Assembly: GCA_017535315.1 (NCBI GenBank)
Contig: JAFXUD010000062.1
Span: 1-64,000, forward strand
Direction of reading: 5' to 3'
Source: Victivallales bacterium
Lineage (GTDB): Bacteria > Verrucomicrobiota > Lentisphaeria > Oligosphaerales > Oligosphaeraceae
DNA: 64,000 bases
The position numbers and the translations under genes were made by a program. The stretch's first letter is position 1. Each line of letters starts with the position of its first letter. Below are positions 34,735 through 42,719 of the stretch, in pieces. The notes beneath the pieces are model-generated. The model worked only from the letters and a program-made list of their open reading frames with translations. It was not told where the DNA came from and made no database searches.

Positions 34735-36015
34735 ATGTACCTACTCTACAACCTGTTGTTTCCCATCCTGTTCCTCTTCTATCTGCCGTTCTACCTTGTG
34801 CATATATTCAAGCGTGGCGGCCTGACGAAGGAGTATTGGCAGCGCTTTGGCTTCTTTGACAAGGAAACCCGCAAGCGGTTGGCCGCACTGGAGAACAAAG
34901 TGTGGATACACGCCGTCAGCGTCGGCGAATCGGTGGCGGCGGTGACGCTCATCCGCGCGTGGCAGAAGGCGCATCCAGAGGACAATATCGTCTTCACCTG
35001 CTCCACCTCCACTGCGTTTGACACCATCTGCAAGAAGAAACTGGAGGGTGTCACGGCCCTCTACTGTCCCATCGACTTCTGGTGGGCCGTGCGTACAGCC
35101 CTGAAGGTGATTGCGCCCCACACGCTCATCATCTTCGAGGTGGAAATCTGGCCGAACCTCATCCGCCAGGCCGCCAAGCGCGGCATCAAAGTCTGTCTGG
35201 TCAACGGGCGCATGTCCGACAACTCCAGCCAGGGCTATGCCAAATGGGGTTGCTTCTTCAAGCCCATCTTCGCGTGCTTCCGCGCCATCTGCGTGCAAAC
35301 GGAGGAGGACGCAAAGCGCGTGGAGCGCGTGACGGGCAACCGCGATCGCATCCATGTTTGCGACACGATGAAGTTTGACCAGGTGCCTGATGTCGGCGCA
35401 GCCGATGTCACCACCGTGCTAGACGAGGCGTTTGGCAAAGGACAGCGCCTGACCTTTGTCGTCGGGAGCACGCATCCAGGCGAGGAGGAACTGGTAGCGG
35501 ATGCCTTCATCGCCCTGAAACCGAAGTATCCGCAGTTGAAGATGGTGCTGGTGCCGCGCCACTGCGAACGTGCGGGCGAGGTGAGCCAGTTGCTTACCGC
35601 CAAGGGACTGACGTGGAAGCTGCTGAAAAACCAGGAAACCCCCGTCTCGAACGTCGATGTGTTGCTTGTTAACACCACAGGCGAGCTGATGAACTACTAT
35701 GGTGCCGCCGACATCGCCTACGTCGGCAAGAGCATGGCGGGGCAGGAGGGTGGCCACAACATCATCGAGCCCGCCATTTTCGGCAAGGCCATCATCCATG
35801 GCCCCCACATGGAGAACTTCCGTGCAGTCGCAGCCATCTTCAAGGAGCGCAATGCCTCCGTGGAGATACCCGATGAGGCCAGCTTCACACCGATGCTCGA
35901 CAAACTGCTGGCTGACCCCGTCGAGCTGAAGGCGTTGGGTGACCGCGCACGCGCCACGGTTGACCGCTATCGTGGCGCCATCGATAGAACCATCACTGCC
36001 ATCGACAATGCCTGA
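34735..36015 (+). CDS. waaA: 3-deoxy-D-manno-octulosonic acid (Kdo) transferase
   Basis: A 426-residue GT-B glycosyltransferase with an N-terminal membrane anchor (about 5-22). It has the catalytic-base region WIHAVSVGESVAA, FVVGSTHPGEEE, PRHCERAGEV and the late signature YVGKSMAGQEGGHNIIEPA. It adds Kdo to lipid A precursors at the inner face of the inner membrane, so the organism makes LPS. Its last codons overlap trmO by eight bases. Confidence 0.95.
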   Translation: MYLLYNLLFPILFLFYLPFYLVHIFKRGGLTKEYWQRFGFFDKETRKRLAALENKVWIHAVSVGESVAAVTLIRAWQKAHPEDNIVFTCSTSTAFDTICKKKLEGVTALYCPIDFWWAVRTALKVIAPHTLIIFEVEIWPNLIRQAAKRGIKVCLVNGRMSDNSSQGYAKWGCFFKPIFACFRAICVQTEEDAKRVERVTGNRDRIHVCDTMKFDQVPDVGAADVTTVLDEAFGKGQRLTFVVGSTHPGEEELVADAFIALKPKYPQLKMVLVPRHCERAGEVSQLLTAKGLTWKLLKNQETPVSNVDVLLVNTTGELMNYYGAADIAYVGKSMAGQEGGHNIIEPAIFGKAIIHGPHMENFRAVAAIFKERNASVEIPDEASFTPMLDKLLADPVELKALGDRARATVDRYRGAIDRTITAIDNA

Positions 36016-36736
36016 TATTTCTTCTCTAGAACCCTATTCCTTTACGCCTGTGGCGGTGGTGCGCAGCTGCTTCAAGGCGAAGTTTGGCATCCCGCGGCAG
36101 CCAGGCCTGGTGTCGGAGGCGACGGGGGAGATAGTCTTTCAGCCACCCTACAACCAGCCGAATGCCGTGCGCGGGCTGGAGGAGTTTTCGCACATCTGGG
36201 TGCTGTTTGTCTTTCACCTCTCCATACGCGAGCAATGGAAGGCGACGGTGCGTCCGCCACGTTTGGGCGGGGACAAGCGCATCGGCGTCTTTGCCTCTCG
36301 CTCTCCCTTCCGCCCCTGCCCCATAGGGCTTTCCGTACTCAAACTGGAGGAGGTGATTTGCCATGGGCCGAAGGTTGCCCTGAAGGTCAGCGGACTGGAC
36401 ATCGTCGATGGCACGCCCGTGCTTGACGTGAAGCCTTACATTCCATATGCCGATGTCCTCCCCGATGCTGTCGGCGGTTTCGCGAACGCTGCCCCTGATG
36501 CATCTGCCATCCAGGTGACTTTCACGTCTGAGGCCGAGGCGCAGTGCCTTGCCATTGAAAAACGTGGCATCGTCGGTTTCCGTGAACTGGCGCGCAAGCT
36601 AGTCGCCGAGAACCCACGACCTGCCTACCAGGAGATTGCTGGACGTGTCTATGGCATTTTCATCCATGGCTACGAGGTTGTCTGGCAGGCTGGCGACGAT
36701 ACCACCGCCACCATTACCGCCATCAAAAAAGCATAA
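36008..36736 (+). CDS. trmO: TrmO-type tRNA (N6-threonylcarbamoyladenosine37-N6)-methyltransferase
   Basis: A 242-residue TsaA/YaeB (UPF0066) protein: FTPVAVVRSCFKAKFGIPRQPG, GLEEFSHIWVLFVFH, VFASRSPFRPCPIGLSVLKLE and VLDVKPYIPYAD. It methylates t6A37 of certain tRNAs with S-adenosylmethionine in the cytoplasm. The ATG at 36008 overlaps the end of waaA by eight bases, so translation is coupled. It is convergent with the toxin-antitoxin pair. Confidence 0.93.
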   Translation: MPDISSLEPYSFTPVAVVRSCFKAKFGIPRQPGLVSEATGEIVFQPPYNQPNAVRGLEEFSHIWVLFVFHLSIREQWKATVRPPRLGGDKRIGVFASRSPFRPCPIGLSVLKLEEVICHGPKVALKVSGLDIVDGTPVLDVKPYIPYADVLPDAVGGFANAAPDASAIQVTFTSEAEAQCLAIEKRGIVGFRELARKLVAENPRPAYQEIAGRVYGIFIHGYEVVWQAGDDTTATITAIKKA

Positions 36737-36757
36737 TAGAAAAGAGAAGCCTTATCT

Positions 36758-37171
36758 CTAACGAAAAAGTTCCCGATACTCAATTGGAGAGACGACAGGC
36801 ATAAAATCGTCTGGAAAATGCGACTTGTCACGAGTGACGATACAATTGGCTTTGACTTTAACGGCGGAAAAAAACTGGATGGCATCCTCAAAATCCCGTT
36901 TCGGAAGATTGACAGCAAGGCGCAAGATGGATTCATCCAGTGGCACGATGGAAAAGAGGTCAAGAACAAGGCGTACATACTCCAATGCAGCATCAGATGC
37001 AACTAATTTCCGCATGATGTAGTGCATGTTATTAAGGCTGATGGCTGAAATATACCCCTGAACTTTGTGGTTTTCACAATCGGACCAGACCGCAACGGAT
37101 TGTTCAAAGAATACGTCGCGTCGCAGGATGACATCCAACAGAATATTGGTATCCAAAAACACTTTTTTCAT
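36758..37171 (-). CDS. PIN-domain toxin (VapC-like)
   Basis: A 137-residue PIN-domain ribonuclease: VFLDTNILLDVIL with the first catalytic Asp, DFEDAIQF in the middle and the later acidic TRDKSHF. Length and motifs fit a toxin of a type II system. The ATG overlaps the antitoxin stop by four bases (ATGA), the usual order with antitoxin first. The target RNA is unknown. The start at 37171 is chosen over an upstream in-frame start because it begins MKKVFLDTN. Confidence 0.88.
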   Translation of the reverse strand: MKKVFLDTNILLDVILRRDVFFEQSVAVWSDCENHKVQGYISAISLNNMHYIMRKLVASDAALEYVRLVLDLFSIVPLDESILRLAVNLPKRDFEDAIQFFSAVKVKANCIVTRDKSHFPDDFMPVVSPIEYRELFR

Positions 37172-37434
37172 TTCACACCATGTCGCTCGGCGATGATATC
37201 TGATAGTTCGTCGCGATAATCCCACTCTACTGGAATCTTGGGGAGTTTGGCTCCCATTTCCAGTATCCGTTTTGTTATGGGGGGCACTTCCGAAAGAGGA
37301 GGAGCTTCTTCCTCTTCAAGCGAAGCAATAAAATTGGAGAACATCGCTGAAACACTGGTCTTGCGATGTTTTGATACCCTGCGTGCCTTTTCAACAATGG
37401 ATGAATCTACGCTCAATGTGAGTTTTGTCGTCAT
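37168..37434 (-). CDS. DUF6364-like antitoxin
   Basis: An 88-residue protein starting MTTKLTLSVDSSIVEKA, typical of the small DUF6364 family that pairs with PIN toxins. The N-terminal part is a ribbon-helix-helix-like DNA-binding region (KLTLSVD, ARRVSKHRKTSVSAMF). The acidic proline-rich second half should bind and block the toxin. The ATG at 37434 is preceded by AAAGG at good spacing; a GTG at 37443 is too close to it. Confidence 0.85.
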   Translation of the reverse strand: MTTKLTLSVDSSIVEKARRVSKHRKTSVSAMFSNFIASLEEEEAPPLSEVPPITKRILEMGAKLPKIPVEWDYRDELSDIIAERHGVK

Positions 37435-37446
37435 ATTTTTCACCTT

Positions 37447-37480
37447 TATACGTATCGATTTTTTGATTAATATACGTATA
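37447..37480 (-). promoter_or_regulatory. Two TATACGTAT palindromes upstream of the antitoxin
   Basis: TATACGTAT (37447-37455) and TATACGTATA (37471-37480) are each self-complementary and lie 24-25 bases centre to centre, directly upstream of the antitoxin ATG. Ribbon-helix-helix antitoxins autoregulate through such paired sites. This is a good candidate operator, but no footprint data are available. Confidence 0.55.
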
Positions 37481-37555
37481 ATATGGAAAAAAACAATTAA
37501 AATATCATTATTTTCAAGATTCAGGTGCTATATTTTTGTAATGCCTCACTGATTG

Positions 37556-37660
37556 AATTAGCAATTAGCAATTGACAATTGGAGTTATTAACCTATGGAG
37601 AACAGCATTCACTCCTTTTTGCTGCTCAATTGCTCAATTGCTAATTGCTAATTGCTAATT
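37556..37660. repeat. AATTAGC-heptad element, copy 2
   Basis: About 105 bp: AATTAGCAATTAGCAATT at the left end, GCTAATTGCTAATT at the right end, and GAACAGCATTCACTCC inside. The inner word recurs in reverse complement in the 43809-43906 copy (GAAGTGAATGCTGTTC). The ends are inverted repeats of the heptad AGCAATT. Confidence 0.8.
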
Positions 37661-37668
37661 CGTTGCGC

Positions 37669-37738
37669 TTTGCCGCAAAGCACAGCGGAGCGGCATGACG
37701 CAGAAGGTCTGGCAATCGGTGCCTATTTGAATAGTTAT
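37669..37738. repeat. Truncated relative of the 1981-2180 element, upstream of ogt
   Basis: GCGCTTTGCCGC, CAGCGGAGCGGCATGACGCAG, a CTGGCAATCGGTGCC stretch and TGAATAGTTATG match the right half and the terminal repeat of the MITE-like element with many differences. It lies directly beside copy 2 of the AATTAGC element and 15 bases before the ogt ATG. Confidence 0.65.
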
Positions 37739-37753
37739 GACAGAGTTTGATAT

Positions 37754-38263
37754 ATGCAGACTAGTTCTTTCACATTGAGATATAAGACACCGCATGGTTT
37801 TGATGACCTGATGATGACCAGCGACGGCGAGGTTCTGACGGGGCTTTCTTTCATCGGAAGCCGCAAGTTGAAGGCGAGAGAATATTACTGTGCCCAGGTT
37901 CAGTTGCCTGTCTTCCAGGAGTGTTGCCGCTGGCTGGACATCTACTTCGGCGGACATGAACCTGGTTTTTTGCCGCCATATCGGCTTGACGGAGCAACCG
38001 ATTTCCGCTTGGAGGTCTCCAGACTGATGCTGGAGATTCCCTTTGGCAAGACGGCCACATACGGCGACCTTGCGGCGAAAATTGCTTGCCGCAGAGGAAT
38101 GTCGAAAATGTCCGCGCAGGCGATTGGAGGGGCTGTTGGCTGGAATCCGCTCTGCATCATCATCCCCTGCCATCGGGTGGTCGGTGCCCAGGGCAAGATG
38201 ACAGGCTATGGTGGCGGCCTGCACAACAAAATAGCCTTGCTTGCACATGAACACCGACTGTGA
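37754..38263 (+). CDS. ogt: Methylated-DNA-protein-cysteine methyltransferase
   Basis: A 169-residue O6-alkylguanine DNA alkyltransferase of normal length. It has an N-terminal domain, then FGKTATYGDLAAKI with the DNA-recognition helix and the active-site PCHRVVG (acceptor cysteine) near residue 137, then GYGGGLHNKIALLAHE. It repairs alkylated guanine by a single-turnover transfer. The ribosome-binding site is weak; the leader is made of repeat remnants. It is convergent with the 1153-residue gene. Confidence 0.93.
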   Translation: MQTSSFTLRYKTPHGFDDLMMTSDGEVLTGLSFIGSRKLKAREYYCAQVQLPVFQECCRWLDIYFGGHEPGFLPPYRLDGATDFRLEVSRLMLEIPFGKTATYGDLAAKIACRRGMSKMSAQAIGGAVGWNPLCIIIPCHRVVGAQGKMTGYGGGLHNKIALLAHEHRL

Positions 38264-38280
38264 TGAGACAGGGATTATTA

Positions 38281-38362
38281 AGGGACAAGAGGGACGGGAG
38301 AGACGGGAGGGACAAAGCAGAGTACCTTAACATCATTTTTCACTGTCTCTCCCGTCCCTTTT
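38281..38362. repeat. GACGGGAG/AGTACCT hairpin element, copy 2
   Basis: GGGACGGGAGAGAC (38291-38304) pairs perfectly over 14 bp with GTCTCTCCCGTCCC (38345-38358). The loop holds AGTACCT (38321-38327). It sits between the convergent ogt and the 1153-residue gene, where a bidirectional terminator would be useful, and ends in TTTT. Confidence 0.8.
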
Positions 38363-38370
38363 AAGTACCA

Positions 38371-41300
38371 CTACACAAAAGTGATGACAGCGCACTCCTC
38401 TTTGGGGAGCCTCACGCGTAGGCGCAGGGTGTGATTGTCTTCGCCGAGCACGAACAAAGGCTGGTCGCAGGAGACCTTCTTGTGCTGACTGGCGTTTTTT
38501 GAAATTGCAACATCGATGGTCACCGTCTCCGTCTTGTTTGGATTCTCCACGATGATGACATTGGAACCGTTTATGGAGTGGTAGGCGATCAGCCTGCCGC
38601 CATTCACGGTAACCTCTGGCTTTGCAAGCATCCCCATGACCGTCTGCGCCGAGCCATCGATGAAGCGGCTGATGCTGTCTCGTCCATAGCCGAGGCGTTC
38701 ATGAAGCTCATCGGCACGGACGAGCTGTGGCGGCACCGTGAACAGCGCCGCCTTTGCCGCACCATTCTTCTTGACGGTCAGGATGGGGATGCATGAATCA
38801 ATGGTTGTTCCCTCCAGCAAGACTTTGCAGTCGTCTGCATCGTAATGCCCCTTGCATTGTGGTTCGGTGCAGAGTTCCATGTGCTCACCGTCAAAAACCG
38901 CCATAAAGTCGCCAACGGCGGAAACTTTCAAGACAGAAGAATCCTTTCCCGTGTCGTGGACGCCGAAGAGGTCTTCCAGGCCATCGACATCCTCGAAGGC
39001 CAACAGGTTCACGCCCTTTTTATGCAGGGCGCGTATGGTGGCGAGTGCCTTCTTCGGCACGCCCTTCAACGGTGGCAGCACGAGGAAATCGACATCGTCA
39101 GGGGAGAGGTTTTCCACCTCGTCCAGCCAGGCAAGAGCACCTGCCGTGCCGCCGCTTCTGCGCCAATGTTCATAGGCGTAAGGCACCACTTCGGCAGCTG
39201 TGTTCCGCACGTCAGGGATGATGTCGTAGGGCGATTCCGCAACGTATGATTCGTGTGCACGGCGGGATTCATGGCTGCTGATGAAGACAGGGCTCCGCAT
39301 CGGTTTCGCAGGCGGATAGTCCCGCACGATACGCCATCCCTTAAGCAGTGCTTCGAACCATGGGCGCGTAAAGCCGCAAGCCTGGAAGCCGCAGCGGTGC
39401 CAGTAGCGGACACTTCCATTTGAGTAGAACGCAGATGCCAGCGCAAACTCATAGACCTGCCGCGTCATGCGCACAGGTACGTTGCTGTTGCGCTGCCCGA
39501 AGGGGGGATGGGCGTAGTAAACCGCCCCGTCGGGACACCCCTGGATGCCGCCTTGCGTGTAGATTTCAGGGTAAATGCGTGATTCTGGCGCAACCAGCAG
39601 GCATGCCGTCAGAAAATAGACGCCGCGCTCCAGGCCGTAGTCGCACGCAAACGGATAGTCCTCGAACTGCATGAAGCCGAGCATGTCTGGTGCCAGCATC
39701 TCGTTTTCCAATTGGAGCATCCGAATGAATTCGGGGCCCTTGTAGTGCCCTGCGTAGATATGCGCAGGACCGTATGTAGCGTACTGAAGGCGCGGATTGT
39801 ACTGACGCATCTTGGATAGCAGTTTTGCAGCGCACTTGCACTGTTCCTTGTTGATGACGTCCAGCCACTTCTCCCAATGGTGCTCCGCCATGTAGGTGAA
39901 GGTCTCGCTGTCGAGGTATTTCCCCTCCTTGAGCAGGGTTTCCAGCGCAGGTATGTCGTAGGCGGGGTCTTTCGTTTGCTTTGCGAAGCGAATGAAGGTC
40001 TCCAGTATCCACCCCGTATAGACGTGGCGCCACGTGACGTTGCGCTGAACCAGCTCGTCGAAGCAGTTGACGTAATCTCCTTTGGGTAGCAGGTCGAGGT
40101 TGTCCTTCACGAGGTGCTTGTCCAGGCAGCGCGTACCCAGCCAGCAGAAGTACTCCCGCCCGTAGGCGTGGACGGTGGGGCTGATATCGAACTGGCGGGC
40201 GGCGGCAGGGAGGAAATTGGCGCAGGAGATGTAGTGGGGCTCGTCCATGCTAGCACCTTGCCAGACGTCAAAGCCGTCGGTGAGAAGCCCGCGCGTCTCC
40301 GTGTGGGAGTTGTAGAGATAGGGCAGGCCTGAGAGAATGGGCGGCGGCGGGCTGCCCGCCTCCTTGGACATTACCTCGAAGGCGCAGTAGTCGTTCAACG
40401 GGGCAGCCGACGGGTCCTTGCTTTCCACACGAAGGTGATAAATACCAGGCTCCAGATTTTTCAATGGCTCGATGGTCAGCACGGTTTTCTGCGTATGCAT
40501 GGTACCTACGCTGCACTCCTGCATCTCCTGCGTGAATTTAAGAAAGCGGGAAACGATGAGGCAAGCATCCGCCAACATCACGTTGAAGTCCATCGGGAGG
40601 ACATCCTTCCCGTGGATGTCGATTCTAAAATTAACAGTCTCCCCTTCCATAAAGAAGTGGTTGGCGGCCAGGAACCCCTGTGCCTGTTTTAAGCGCGGGT
40701 CTTTCTTTGACAAACGCGATGCAAACCACTTTTTCGGGTTCGAGAGAAAGGAGAGCACTGTCTTTCCGCTTGAAATGCCGACGCCTGAATAGATGACCTC
40801 CCCCTTCAGGTTGAACTGGGTCTCGGATGGCGTCTGCGCATAGTTCCGCATCGTGGAGTGGCAGAAGGATTCAAAGCCCACCGCCAAATCAAACAGGCCA
40901 TTGGGCTTCATAAAGCGCACGGAACGCTTCAACGGCCACGGGGCGCGCTTGTGCAGAATCTTGTAGAAATAGTCGGGTACTAGGTGCTTGACGACGTTAA
41001 CGAACTCTTCGTCATAGACCACAAACTCCTCCGTGGCATTGGCCGTGATGACCTTCAGGAAGGGGCGGTTGAAGAGGTCGGCACGGGCGACATGGTAGTT
41101 GCCTTCGCCTGGCTCGGTCTCGGCCACACCGCCTCGAAACGAGAGACACGCCTCCATGCAGTCGCCAAAGTCCAATAGCTTCACATCGCAGTAGAGCGGA
41201 TACATGGTCGCCTGCTGCGCAATCGGCACGGTAAATGAGCGGCTGCTGAGGGCAGGAAGCTTCTCATCCGTCGTAATGCGGAAGGAGAGGAGCTTCATCA

Positions 41301-41832
41301 CATCGAAGAAGTGCATACGCGCCAAGGCAATCTTGCCGACGAAGCCCGATGAAATCGCGAAATCCGCTGTGCATTCCGCCACGGAGACGCGCAACGACTT
41401 GCCAGAGATTTCCATACGCACGTTGAACGGCTTGTCCAGCTTCTTTGCATCGGGGCTTGGAAACTCGCCCGACTCAATCGCTTCGAAGCGATTCGCCAGA
41501 AATCTCCCGTATTCGATGGTCAGCTTTGTCGCCTCCTCCGAACAGCGGATGCGCACGGCTTCCCCACGGCGCAGGAGAGCATCATAGCGGAAGCAGACGT
41601 AAAACCCGAAGCTTTTTCCCATCGAATAGTTGATGCCGACCTTGAAATCGACAGTGCAGTCGTGGACATCAGGAATGACTGGGATGAACTTGTTGCCTGC
41701 CGACAACAGCTCGATGCACCCTTCGCCACGCCGTATGCCGCTGGCCGTTAGATCGCTGTTGCGTTCCACAAACCACCCGCAGGGCAAATCGCCATGTCTG
41801 CAGTCGAATCTCTCCTGAAACAGTACCGTCAT
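38371..41832 (-). CDS. 1153-residue beta-galactosidase/sugar-hydrolase-like protein of unknown specificity
   Basis: No signal peptide. The first 190 residues look like a concanavalin-type beta sandwich (MTVLFQERFDC, HDCTVDFKVGINYSMGKSFGFYV). The middle has a mixed alpha/beta region. Residues about 560-900 look like a TIM barrel with WVRHVYTGW-like aromatic strands, AHIYAGHYKGPEF and EDYPFACDYG. A GATase-like fold (DFLVLPPLKGVPKKALATIRALHKKG) follows near 950 and a beta domain ends the protein. That layout resembles GH42-type or other large sugar hydrolases, but I cannot name the catalytic acids. GGGGAGAAG precedes the ATG. It is probably monocistronic, with the structured repeats upstream. 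Confidence 0.65.
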   Translation of the reverse strand: MTVLFQERFDCRHGDLPCGWFVERNSDLTASGIRRGEGCIELLSAGNKFIPVIPDVHDCTVDFKVGINYSMGKSFGFYVCFRYDALLRRGEAVRIRCSEEATKLTIEYGRFLANRFEAIESGEFPSPDAKKLDKPFNVRMEISGKSLRVSVAECTADFAISSGFVGKIALARMHFFDVMKLLSFRITTDEKLPALSSRSFTVPIAQQATMYPLYCDVKLLDFGDCMEACLSFRGGVAETEPGEGNYHVARADLFNRPFLKVITANATEEFVVYDEEFVNVVKHLVPDYFYKILHKRAPWPLKRSVRFMKPNGLFDLAVGFESFCHSTMRNYAQTPSETQFNLKGEVIYSGVGISSGKTVLSFLSNPKKWFASRLSKKDPRLKQAQGFLAANHFFMEGETVNFRIDIHGKDVLPMDFNVMLADACLIVSRFLKFTQEMQECSVGTMHTQKTVLTIEPLKNLEPGIYHLRVESKDPSAAPLNDYCAFEVMSKEAGSPPPPILSGLPYLYNSHTETRGLLTDGFDVWQGASMDEPHYISCANFLPAAARQFDISPTVHAYGREYFCWLGTRCLDKHLVKDNLDLLPKGDYVNCFDELVQRNVTWRHVYTGWILETFIRFAKQTKDPAYDIPALETLLKEGKYLDSETFTYMAEHHWEKWLDVINKEQCKCAAKLLSKMRQYNPRLQYATYGPAHIYAGHYKGPEFIRMLQLENEMLAPDMLGFMQFEDYPFACDYGLERGVYFLTACLLVAPESRIYPEIYTQGGIQGCPDGAVYYAHPPFGQRNSNVPVRMTRQVYEFALASAFYSNGSVRYWHRCGFQACGFTRPWFEALLKGWRIVRDYPPAKPMRSPVFISSHESRRAHESYVAESPYDIIPDVRNTAAEVVPYAYEHWRRSGGTAGALAWLDEVENLSPDDVDFLVLPPLKGVPKKALATIRALHKKGVNLLAFEDVDGLEDLFGVHDTGKDSSVLKVSAVGDFMAVFDGEHMELCTEPQCKGHYDADDCKVLLEGTTIDSCIPILTVKKNGAAKAALFTVPPQLVRADELHERLGYGRDSISRFIDGSAQTVMGMLAKPEVTVNGGRLIAYHSINGSNVIIVENPNKTETVTIDVAISKNASQHKKVSCDQPLFVLGEDNHTLRLRVRLPKEECAVITFV

Positions 41833-42128
41833 TGTGTTCTTCTCCCCAAAAAAACGTATGGATGAATTAGAATGTTTTTTTGAATATATGCCAGATTACA
41901 CCCTTTTCCAGTAGAAAACGGGAAAAATCCACACTTTTCCGCTATGCTCTGTTCCCCAAGAAAGTAGTTTGCGGAGGCCGCGAAGCGGCAGCGCACGTAA
42001 GTGCGCGACCATGCGTAACCACTGGCAAGCGCCCGAAAGGGCGCATAGTCTGTAGAGGGCTTGCACCACAAGAAACTGCGCCAGTCTTGGGCGCAACAAA
42101 AGGGAATTATGTACTTTAGTTGCCGATT
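41833..42128. other. Gap upstream of the 1153-residue gene: hairpin-rich, no gene
   Basis: It contains GCGCACGTAAGTGCGC and GCGCCCGAAAGGGCGC hairpins and GCCGCGAAGCGGC, all of the same style as the CCGTGGG family but not the same order. The minus-strand frame through it is low complexity and belongs to repeats. No promoter is clear. Confidence 0.6.
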
Positions 42129-42539
42129 AGACTTCACCAACAGAGAAGAGCCGCGACAGCGGCGGCAGGAACATAGCCGTGGGTGAAGCGAAGCCGCGTA
42201 GCAGGAACATAGCCGTGGCAGGAGCGAAGCCGCGTAAGCGGCGGTAAGAGTATAGCCGTGGGTGAAGCGAAGCCGCGACAGCGGCGAAGCGAAACCCACG
42301 GTCAGAGGACTACCCCGACCCTGTGCGCCGTGCCGCGTAGCGCAGCGAAGCGGCAAGGCGTATCTTGGCCATTTGACTTCACCAACAAAGAAGAGCCGCG
42401 ACAGCGGCATCAGGAACATAGCCGTGGGTGAAGCGAAGCCGCGACAGCGGCGAAGCGAAACCCACGGTCAGAGGACTACCCCGACCCTGTGCGCCGTGCC
42501 GCGTAGCGCAGCGAAGCGGCAAGGCGCATCTTGGCCATC
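42129..42539. repeat. CCGTGGG-type multi-hairpin repeat, duplicated block
   Basis: Block 1 (42129-42374) and block 2 (42375-42539) both begin GACTTCACCAACA and share a nearly identical segment of about 115 bases at the end (one C/T difference seen). The segment contains CCGTGGGT with ACCCACGG, an inner GCCGC-GACA-GCGGC hairpin, the linker GACTACCCC, and GCGCCGTGCCGC with GCGGCAAGGCGC. Block 1 holds an 81-base internal expansion of the left hairpin. Confidence 0.9.
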
Positions 42540-42643
42540 GACCAGTGAGGGATAATGTCATCAGGAAACTCAAGTAAATAATTCCCCAACAAAAACATTG
42601 CCGTTACCTACCCTCGTGAGGAACATAGCTGGGGAACATAGCG

Positions 42644-42672
42644 TTGCTTTTTTATGTTTTTAGTGGTATATT
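42644..42672 (+). promoter_or_regulatory. Candidate promoter of the lipoprotein gene
   Basis: TTGCTT (42644-42649) and TATATT (42667-42672) are separated by 17 bases. Start of transcription would be near 42680, 40 bases before the ATG. The remaining 42540-42640 has no gene and no clear signal. Confidence 0.5.
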
Positions 42673-42719
42673 TCTTACATAACATATTTTGCATGAAAAC
42701 AATGAAAATGGAGGCATTG

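Noticed and set aside
41829-42419. 196-residue minus-strand frame through the 42 kb repeats
   Set aside because: The sequence is made of hairpin repeats (LRFTHGYT-type peptides), a frequent false call in this lineage.
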